The translations under genes and the position numbers were made by a program. Under the pieces are notes generated by a model. That model searched no databases. It was given only the letters and a program-made list of their open reading frames with translations, and was not told where the DNA came from. From Perkinsus olseni (taxonomy: Eukaryota; Perkinsozoa; Perkinsida), in NCBI GenBank assembly GCA_013115125.1, contig JABANN010000217.1:1-52246 (forward strand): a DNA stretch of 52,246 bases, read 5' to 3'. Shown piece after piece: positions 43,559 to 52,246 of this stretch (position 1 is its first letter; each line of letters opens with the position of its first letter).

Positions 43559-46500
43559 ATGTCTCCTAGTCCTGCCCCGCAGACTTCGACGACTACTACT
43601 ACCAACATCGCCAGGACCATACCCCGCGCTGGACCATGGTCCGGCTCGGGAAGGGGAGCCTGGGGCTCGGATACCATATCGGCCCAGCAGCTTATGGCAG
43701 TAGGCGCTGATGTTAGCGGAGAAAATCTGTAATAGGGCTGGACGGGCACGGGCGGATCAACCGGGCCAATCTCTTGGTCACCGTGAACTTGCTGGAGCGC
43801 ACTTTGAGCGTGGAAAAAGGAATTCCTATTTTGTTCTCTTATACGACGGTTTTTCTGAAAGGATTTTGAAAAATTCTTTTTCTCTTGAGAAAGCTCTTTT
43901 TGCTGGTTTCGTTTGGGAAGTTTGCTGCGAGCATGCTCGTATGCTGTTCGTTTTGCTTTCTGTCGTCAATGACAGCACTGCAGTGACACTACCGTCGAGA
44001 ATTTTTCGTGCTGACTCATCCGTGCCTACTTTCAGGGCAAAATTAATGGCATTTGAGAAGAAGAAGGACGATAAGAGCGCAGCGGTGATGCTGGCTGCTC
44101 TCTCGGACCCGGACCTAGCCGAGCTCAAGATGCGCGCTGTTAACTCCTTGGAGTCAGTCGTGAAGGATACTTCGCAGGTCGGACGGAGACAAGACGCTGG
44201 TTGAGTTGACTGCCGCGTATCCTAGGTTCACGCACGCATGATGAAGCTTGAGGGCAGCATCAAGGCCTTGGCGGCCGAGGCCAAGTCCCAGCAGAAGGAG
44301 CATGAGCAACCTGGGCGGACTGCCTCGAGGGGAGCTAGTGCTCATCCTAGCACCAAGAGGTGAGATTCACACTGGAGTAATGGTAGTAGTGAATGGACTA
44401 GGCTCATAGGGGAACTTTCACAGGAGAGACCCGAACCCGAACTTTTCTCCAACCCCAGTGTCCCGGTGTCACTTCACGGAAAGCCGATTTGTTCTCAAGA
44501 AAAGTGGCCTCATCCTCGAGGAATGACGCTATGGGATCAGTAACCGTACTGATGCGTCCGGTCTCCGTTTCACGTATACGAGACTTGTTCTTCTAAGGTT
44601 CGGAATAAATGAACCGCGGTTATATTTCTGTCTTTTCTGTGCGCTTTTTCGTCCGCTGCAATTGAGTACGGTGTACTTTTTTCCCTTCAGTCCACTTGGA
44701 TACCAATTCGCGCGCTTGTGTCGCACTGGTAGGTCTAGCAATGAATTCCCTGGCTCCATTCGAGATCAAAGTTTTCGCCCAACCCCGTGTGCTTCAACTA
44801 GCCCAGTGACGGTAGCTGTCGACAAATTCGACTACCATGCAGTCGCAAGCTCTACCGGGCTTATCCCGCTCTTGCCGCATTTTGTTGTTTTTCCATCAGA
44901 AGTGCCAGTCGCTCCATCGGCCCCAGCATTGGGAGCAAGCTCAAGGACCTTCAGTTGGAATTCTCCAAGCTGGGCAACAAGAAAGGTAATGATGCTACTC
45001 TCGGCAATTCTTGGCAATCTTGCTGTTTCCCAACGCTCAGCTGACTGTATCGCTCACACTCGAGCTCTCGAAATCGCGAAGAAGACGGTGGAGGACGAGG
45101 TGAGATCTTCGTAGCTTCGCTCCGCTAAGGAGATGTTTTTTCAGCTGGACTGCCGGGATACCTGTACAGCATTGAAGCTGCCACGTACACGATATGAGGA
45201 GATGAGACTTGCCATCCCGGCGGAGAAGGTTCAGCGATCTCGAGGTGAGGTTCGATGTAAATTAGGATATTTCAAGCGGAGCGATGCAACAGTTGAGATT
45301 ACAACGCGAGAAGAATGGTAGCGACTAGATTGTAGTTTCTCTTTACTCTACCGTCCCTTAGTGACCTCTCGCTGGAATCTTTCCGGTGCGGGTGCGTGTC
45401 GTCGTGATCAACTGCTTCATCACGAACCGATTGACAATGCGTGCAAGTTGCGCAAAATGTTCTATTCAATAGTGAAAGACTAAAGCAAATTTGCACAAGA
45501 CTGTGAATTTCTGGATTCACGCTGGTCGACGATATTTCTCCCTCAGGCCGGAACGGCGCGAATTTCCGACGCTTAGCGAACCAGTTTGGGGTGTTGGTCG
45601 ACGAGGTCGAGCAGCAAGCGCAGTACTCCCAGAGTGATGCCACTGGGGGAAGTGGGGATGAGGACGGGCCACTCACCGTGAAGATAAGGGGAGAGCAGAA
45701 GCGCGTGTCTGAGTGCTATGCTGAGCTCAAGCATGAAGTTTGTGAAGAGGTACTAGGTTTAGGGATCGGAAGGTTGTGCGATCGAATCCTGGAGAGGGTA
45801 CTTTTCTAACTTGCCGCCTTTTGCAGTGTCTGGGCGGTGTAGACTACACATAGTGAAGAGGTTCGCTCGATGGTCAGCGCATCGTGCTGATACTCCTCAA
45901 TACTCCTGTCATCCGTGCTTGATCATGGCGCCAGTCGGACGCAATCAACGCGCTTTTCTACGTGCGGGTCTATCCGACCATTTCTGGACCCTCGTTCCAT
46001 TTTGATCGTGGAGTTATCACGGTGGTTGATGTCTTGATTCAATCAACCCGCTCGGGATTCCCGACAGAAATGTGACAGGGGATGTCCATTGAGTTGATTG
46101 TGAAAATTAGGATCGACTAAGGAATCGCATTTTACGTGTGAAGATCATTTTTAGCTGAGGAGGGCTGAGTCAGGCTGCATCCCCAGCCGTAAAGCTTTTC
46201 ATACCGAAAGGACTCCTTCAGTCTGCTAGACGATGCGGCAGTGGACTATCAGATACGATACTACCGCGAGCTGGACAACTCCCAGCTGCAGGCGATGGCC
46301 TTCTTCGCCAAGTACATCGAGAAGGAGATGGAGGAGCGGTATAGCTGGATTAGCTGCCGGCTGGTTGTTATGTTCAAAGAGAAGCAGGTAGTATTGGGTG
46401 CTTCGCTCCGCTAGAGTTACCAAATTCTCGTAGGTATTGATGAAGCTGGCGGACATGGGATCTGAGGAGAAGCAACAGCAGCAGCAGTCGAGCGGGAGAT

Positions 46501-49500
46501 CTGACCCGAAGCTCCGAAACGTATTCGATAAAGTGAAGAGGGCTATCGCCGATCGGTTGAACGGTAATGATGGGAAAAGCTAGAGGTGTCAGAAAATATG
46601 GGAAGTATTGGAAGACTGGTTGCATTGGGTGCACCCGTGAAACCGTTTAACGCATGAAACGCGATGTTGGTGACATCACTCGCGCGTTGACGCACACAAC
46701 ACTGGTGCAATTCCATGAACTTGATGAGGACTTTCGTCGAACTTAGACCAGTCTTGCGGAGGCTAATGATATCTTTTAGAAGCCCTGCGCGAAGTGTGAA
46801 ATATCGAGCTCTGTTTACCCGTGCAGACGTGTAGAGCGCTGGCCCGATCGTGGTCTCGATCTCGTGAATTCACCTCTCGAGTGAGCGACCGTACAACGAG
46901 ATCTCGACCAAGCTGGCGATGCTCCATCTTGAATCGTCTTGTGACCATGGAAAGCGTCGAAGTGCTTGTGTGCCAGGTTACTCTACTGTTGCGCTTACTG
47001 CCAAGAACCAAGCTAGCGTCATTATCGGCAAGGGTGGTCAGAATATAGACAAGCTCAGGGTAGTATGATATAATTTCGTGGCGCGTGACGAATCTGAGGG
47101 GTGCCTTCAGGCGGAGACTGGCTGTTTCCTATATATTGAGAATCCTTCGGGAGTGTCGACGCGGCAGTCTTCTCCGAGCGTTGAGGGTGACGGCGATGAT
47201 GATGCCGTTAACGAAGCTCAGTATGGGTCCTTGAGGATTATCGGCAAGAAGAGAGAGTAATACTGGTCGGGGGCATGAGGTTGTGAAATTAACTGATTCG
47301 ACGGCTCTGTGGACTTTCCTCGATATTGGTTTGAACGAATTAGCAGACGAAGTTGGGTCGTGAAAGGGGGGCTTAATGAGGATTCAGTTGTTAGACTCAT
47401 TGTGGCGAGTTGGCCGTATGCACTTCGAGAATATACCGAGTGCCGGGATCGATCCTCCGCCCCTCGATGTCTCGTCTTCCGCTCTCAGTCTCAACGCTGC
47501 CAAGGAGACCGTCATGAAGTTCGTCGAGTCCCAGAAGAGGTCTACTCTTGTGTAAGTCACAGCGGATGCCGTTTGCCTTTTTATTCTACTGCCCCGCGCT
47601 GAGCGCCTTCTCGAGCGTATAAGGTTCTAGGTGGCGCATTGACGAGGAGACTGATGCAGAGGATCTGATCGAGTGCATCTGGGACAGGAGGACAGTTAAG
47701 CGTGATCCGGCTCTCGGAAATGTCGGCCGGGCGCCCCAAGTGAGCATCAGAAGCAACAGAATTCCCCTCATCACCATTCGCATTTTTCCTCAGTACGGCC
47801 TGACTGGTTATCGCCGTCGACTGAGAGATGCTGGTTTTATGCTGAGGGTTGAGCTGGATGATGGCAGATTCGGCAGCGGCCGTCGTCAGGCTATGCATAC
47901 CGGAGATCCGTCCAAGGATGCTGCAGCGAGCGGTCATGTCGAGGTGGTATCTTTCGACCTTGAGAAAAGCAAGCATGGAAATTGTATGACTTTCTCTCAG
48001 TTGATTTTTGAGTGCTATCCTGGCGAGTTTGAGGGAGCTAAGAAGGTCATGTATGATATGATGGAAGAATGGCGGGAGCTCAACTTCAGGTAGTAACTGG
48101 CTCCACCGCCCGCTCCATCTTGCACATCCGCTGCTGCTGATCGTCTATGGGGATCTCTGCGATTGACGTGAAAAAGTGCGACCACTCCGTCCTCCTCGAA
48201 AATTTTTGCTCATGGCGAATAGCGGAGCGAAGCTCGACCAATATATCTTTGAAACATGTATCGAGCTACACTTAGATTATCATCCTGAAACGCGTAGCCC
48301 CTTTAGGAAAATGCCTTCCAGAGTTGGACAGGGGATGGTATGGGACGCCCTCTAGTCAGTTGTGCTATACCTAATTTTTCGTAACTCCTGATGACATGTC
48401 GTAGGTGCACGATATCCCTTCGTTCGGACCTTTCGAAGCAGCTGTTGAATCTCGGAAGAGGCGGACAGGGGCTGCAGAAATTCCGCACTCTCGCCAGGGA
48501 GAAGGGCGTAGAGATCAGTATCAGGTAATAACGGGGTGAGGATCAGCTGAGTTTGAGATGAAGGATGGTATCGGGTTCGAATCTCCGCAGTAAAGTCCCC
48601 TTTACATAATAAAGGGGACTTTATCCTGCTTGCGTGATGCCCGGCGGCTTCAGGCGAGGTAACCCCGGACACGCGCCGAGCCTGGACTCCAACGATGATG
48701 CTGACGAGGAGGAGACTGGATCCTGCCCGACTATGGTAGGTCTCTGCACCGGCCCTGTCAGTTTCCTTATGCTTCCACAAGGTGCTATCTGGAGTAGAGG
48801 CTAATGTGCTCGAGGTTGAACAGAAATGGATTGACCGGTTGGAGAAGTTCAAGCGAGAGAACAAGACTTCCGAGGTTTGTGCATCCGAGATGATTTCGGT
48901 TTGGAGTGGTACGTATTTTTAATTAGTTGACGCTCTCGATTGTGCATTTGTTCGCCTTCGGGCTAACAGACTTGACGCCGCCATCACCGTCGACTTCGGA
49001 AGATACCCCGACGAAGGAGAATGGGACCAATGCTGCTGAGAAGTAATGAACCAGGGCACAGTGATAGGTTGTGGGATCCTTTACCCTGACGGTGCCGTCT
49101 TCGGCTTCAATAGCTTCCACCCGGGTTCAATTCCCTGTAGCGGGATTTAGTAAAACCTCGTGAAATTTACTCTCGCGATTAGATACGAGACACTGGTGGT
49201 CAACTGCGGTCCGAACGCCGTTGAAGATGCTACTAGGACCCTGTTCAAGCACGTTAGGTCCAGTCCTGGACCAGAGGATGGTAAGAAATGCTTTCGCTGG
49301 GGGTCGAACCTGCGGCCTTTCCACGATTATTCATTCTTAGGCGAGAACGGTCCGCTATCAAATACTGGCAGTGTGGATTTCTCTAAGGATGCTTGCGGAA
49401 CTGTGACCTTGCATTTGCGGGGTACCGAGCAGTTCCTTGGCAGAATGAAGGTGATAAACTCGATTGGGGAACCAACCCGGCGTGTAACGAATCATCAACC

Positions 49501-50630
49501 ATCGGAGTCACTATGAAGTTGCCGCGGATTTTCGCTGGAATTCTTCCATCAGGCGTCCGCGATATCCGAGACAATAGAGAACGGAACGTAAAAATTCTTA
49601 ATTTCTCGCCAATCGAAATTTAGCCGCCTATTCTTCGCCATCCGAAAGATCTTGCAAAAGTTGAAAATCTCATTTTCTCGGCCGAAATCATACGCCTCAA
49701 TGCAGAATGAACTCGCGAGATTTCTTTAATTTTAATTTTGGAAAAATTCCGAGATTTTCTTAAAACTTATACGCCTAGCCGAGGCCCGTCCAACTCGAAA
49801 GAATGAATCAATGCTGCGTCTTCCTCAGGACGCTGTGTCTCGCTTGCTCGAGTCATTCAGTGCTACCAACCTCGTGGTTGGTGTCCCTGCAACCTCACGT
49901 AAGCCAACGGTGGCAAGATTTCTCCGGTATCCGCTGGTCCCTTCAGTAGCGACGCTGAATGAGGAGGTGCTTAGCCATTTGAGGAGCAGATATCATGTGG
50001 AAGCTAGGATTATTAAGAACCCCTACGAGGTGATTGAGGGGAGCTACGTCGCAGCGTCTGAAGGGGTCAGTTGGCACTGCTCTCAGGGCGATGATTTCGG
50101 TCATTACTTGCTGGTCACAGCTGAGTCGAAGGAGGCCGAGATGGGCGGCTGCCGAGAAGAAGTTACTCGTATCATCAACAAGGAGTGAGCTCACGCTGAT
50201 AGTAGTCTGCTACTGTATTTCTTTCGCCCTAGGCCGCCTCAAGCAACGGCTGGTCCTGAGCTCGGTGCAGGCCCACGGGCTAGTAAGGTTTCGATTGATG
50301 CAGTATTGCCCCACTCTTGCCCCTCAGTGTCCGCGTCTACTACACCGCTGCCGTCGGGTGATGGCGAGGTGGCCACTGTCGTCACTCCGGAGGCTAGTCG
50401 ACCAGATGCTGCTGCCTCTACCTCGGCCGCGGCTGCTGCTGAGCAGATGCGACGATCTTCGCAGATAATGCAGATGTAGGACTGTTCGGAGGAGTTCGGT
50501 GCCTTAGTTGCCGAGATTCTTGTGGCTCTTCAGGGCACCTCAAATGACGCAGCAACAGCAGTACGCTAACGCGGCTACGGCCAATCAGGCCAACGCGGCG
50601 TATGAAGCGAGCGTGGCGATGTGGCAACAA

Positions 50631-50665
<35 letters not shown>

Positions 50666-51203
50666 ATACCAACAGTAGGGTGGCGTCGGTCAGATCATCA
50701 GGGTCGAGCATCGGCGTGATGCAGGTATTACTACCAGCAGCAGCAACAGATGGCCGCCAATGCCCGCATGCAGCAGCAGGCTCAGCATCAGGCGGCGGCA
50801 CAGCAGCAACACGCTGCTGCGGCAGCTGCTGCCGCTGCTGCTCAGCAGAATGCTATGTTCCAGCAGCAGCAGCAACAGCAACAACAACGTGCCGGGCTGA
50901 TCTGGTGAGGACTGGTCTGGTTGAAGGGGTCTTAGCCTTCCTTTCTTGTCCTTCTTATCCTGTCCCATTTTTAGGTACTACATTGATGATGTTGGTAACA
51001 TTCAGGGTCCGTTTACTAAGGTGAGTTCAACTAGATGAGTCTAGTACCAGATGGTCTCCTTCTCTCAGGCTGAGCTGGCTGGCTGGTATTGCAATAGATG
51101 GCTGAGCGAGCAGTTGATGGTGTGCAAGTCTCTTTCGTGGCCGAATCCCCAGACGTCACAGTTTGCGCCCTTGAGAGATTACCTCCACGAGATCCTCAAT
51201 TAG
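43559..51203 (+). CDS. Multi-KH RNA-binding protein with polyQ and C-terminal GYF domain (many exons)
   Basis: Probable cytoplasmic mRNA-binding protein. Exon 1 (43559-43728) encodes MSPSPAPQT and a Gly/Ser-rich segment; a 307-nt intron leads to exon 2 at 44036 (AKLMAFEKKKDD). Coiled-coil-like segments follow to about 45 kb. KH-type GxxG loops are GRNG (about 45547), GKGG (47027-47038, after ASVII) and GRGG (48454-48465, after KQLLNL). Further alpha/beta segments at 49.16-49.45 and 49.81-50.19 kb may be diverged KH domains. The C-terminus has a Pro/Ala-rich linker, two glutamine/alanine-rich tracts (50624-50673 and about 50729-50890), then a GYF domain split by one intron (YYIDDVGNIQGPFTK, then AELAGWYCNRWL), ending TAG 51201-51203. 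Repeated KH domains recall vigilin/Scp160; a terminal GYF domain, which binds proline-rich partners, is not part of that family as I know it. Middle exons were not all fixed. Confidence 0.75.
45100..45144 (+). repeat. 45-nt intron with F2 element
   Basis: Donor GAG|GTGAGA, acceptor TTTTTTCAG. It contains GCTTCGCTCCGCTAA at 45114-45128, identical to dynein intron 14. Confidence 0.7.
46388..46433 (+). repeat. 46-nt intron with F2 element
   Basis: GTAGTA...CTCGTAG|GTATTG. It contains GCTTCGCTCCGCTAG at 46400-46414, one base different from the other copies. Confidence 0.7.
47060..47098 (+). repeat. 39-nt intron carrying the F1 element
   Basis: It splits the KH domain just after KLR and is mostly the F1 core AATTTCGTGGCGCGTGACG (47072-47090). 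Its removal gives a continuous GKGG...KLR...ETGC KH sequence. Confidence 0.7.
48220..48233 (+). repeat. F2 element, antisense
   Basis: TAGCGGAGCGAAGC, the reverse complement of the F2 core, is followed by TCGACCA, resembling the GCTCGGCCA part of F1 units. It lies in non-coding sequence of the KH gene. Confidence 0.5.
48570..48623 (+). repeat. tRNA T-arm motif next to a 14-5-14 hairpin in an intron
   Basis: GGGTTCGAATCTCC lies at about 48573-48586 in gene orientation. It is followed by a perfect hairpin at 48591-48623 with 14-nt arms (TAAAGTCCCC...) and loop CATAA. Both are in the intron that begins at 48535 after the GRGG KH domain. Confidence 0.7.
49121..49136 (+). other. tRNA T-arm motif in KH-gene non-coding sequence
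   Basis: CCGGGTTCAATTCCCTG in gene orientation lies shortly before a TTTAG acceptor-like site. Confidence 0.45.
49281..49340 (+). repeat. 60-nt intron with antisense T arm
   Basis: GTAAGA...TTCTTAG. It contains GGGGTCGAACCTGCGGCC (about 49300-49317), the complement of a tRNA T arm plus variable region, in the form seen in dynein introns 2, 10 and 12. Confidence 0.6.
50624..50890 (+). repeat. CAA/CAG glutamine-repeat tracts (coding)
   Basis: Mixed CAA and CAG codons encode runs of glutamine, separated by an intron (about 50676-50725), with interspersed alanine runs. The codon mix would reduce slippage compared with a pure CAG array. The tracts form a low-complexity linker before the GYF domain. 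Confidence 0.8.
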
Positions 51204-52246
51204 AAGTGCGCAGTCCCTCCCCGACAGGCTTGGTGTATGACGAACCATTCTTGTGCTTCTATTTGGAGTCTGACTTGTACATTTTCATAGGGGACAGTAC
51301 CACTCTTCTCACGTCTCGCCTTCTTACCTTCTCCAACATACGATGTGATTTATTTTTCCTTGCTATTAACGACTGTAGTACCGAGAACGATCGAAGCCTC
51401 TTCCAGCGATGTCTATTTTGTTCCTGCCAATTCTGGCTCTCCCCTCATTAGTATGAGGGCACTCACGACGATACTCATGTACTGCACTATATACCGCCCG
51501 GTATTTTCAGCGGCAATATTTGCCGTCGTCATCATCACCACCGTGTTGTGAGGTACTGGTAGTGCTTGCTTGCGGCGGTTATACGTAGAATTCTGTTGGC
51601 TATTGGTAGTAGCTCGTTGTCATCTGTTGCGTTGCTAAGTGGATACTAGGTTCCGTGGGTCGCAAGGAATGACAACTTTTCCGCTCGATAATAAGGGAGA
51701 ACCGCCATGAGTCTGCCATGCTACCAACGATATTGTGTCGTCTTCTGGTGGTCGGTGTTGCACGTTGCGGATAGCTCGTGATTTTGGTATCGTTCTTCGA
51801 AAACGGGCCAGACCGCGCGAAACGACGCTTGCGAACGTACATTCGCGAGCGCTAGTATACCGGGATATCGGAGTGTTGTCAATATGGTGGTGAAGCATCA
51901 CGCGATGACGAGGCTGAAACGTAGTCATAACCATGCTCGGCTTTCTATTGGAAGGAATCACCTGAGGAACATCGGTGATAGAACTCACTCGTTAGCGCAA
52001 GCGGCGAGGTCCACAACACAAGACGTTTGGCAAGGATAAAGCACTACTTCAACGTTCATGCTGATGGAGCTGGACGGGAAAGTGTGGGGCCGCACGAAAG
52101 AGGGACACCGGTCGGAGACATCAGCTGACACAGTCGAGGCTAGAATGAGTGTAACACTCCCTCTAGCCACCACAATCATCATACTTGAAGCTTGTTACTC
52201 ACATATTTACCAAGTATGCCCCTCTCTCGTAGCAACAGTGGGAAAT
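51204..52246. other. Non-coding or unassigned end of window
   Basis: No reading frame here resembles a known family. A ribosome- or tRNA-like signature is absent. A small hairpin GCGAA / TTCGC lies near 51830. The stretch presumably contains the 3' end of the KH-GYF transcript and the start of another intergenic region. Confidence 0.35.

Overview
The window looks like nuclear DNA of a flagellated protist, most likely an alveolate outside the ciliates (perkinsid, dinoflagellate or chromerid grade). Reasons: an outer-arm dynein alpha heavy chain with the Kelch and filamin N-terminus, a giant TIG plus GCC2/GCC3 cysteine-rich membrane protein of a type I associate with alveolates, normal use of TGA and TAG as stops, and very many tiny GT-AG introns. 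Assignment below that level is inference.

Layout. 1-650: non-coding, with two hairpin structures. About 650-16501 (+): a many-exon gene for a TIG/GCC multipass membrane protein; its introns carry an intact tRNA-His and an intact tRNA-Leu. 16811-19090 (+): a single-exon 759-residue orphan. 19255-19869 (-): a small spliced gene of unknown function. 19175-24490: almost gene-free and packed with perfect short palindromes, many in a fixed 6-1-6-1-6 geometry. 24492-42637 (-): outer-arm dynein alpha heavy chain; I could model 44 exons with every splice phase consistent, giving 4,211 residues. 42638-43558: divergent intergenic region. 43559-51203 (+): KH-domain RNA-binding protein ending in polyQ and a GYF domain. 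51204-52246: nothing recognised.

The main discoveries concern non-coding DNA. First, many introns in all three large genes contain pieces of tRNA (T arm plus acceptor or variable arm, both orientations). Second, other introns carry two further shared elements (a GGCGCGYGAC-type and a GCTTCGCTCCGCTAA-type motif). Third, about half of the dynein exons that follow an intron begin with GT. Together these suggest ongoing intron creation from small mobile sequences, including tRNA-derived ones. Fourth, the 19-24 kb region has ten instances of an A-n-A'-n-A pattern (two overlapping odd palindromes sharing an arm) whose sequences differ but whose geometry is constant, so a copying process rather than a repeat family is the likely origin.

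The dynein is a cytoskeletal motor and the TIG/GCC protein a probable cell-surface or flagellar-membrane protein; the KH-GYF protein is a probable mRNA-binding factor. Nothing in the sequence links the genes functionally.
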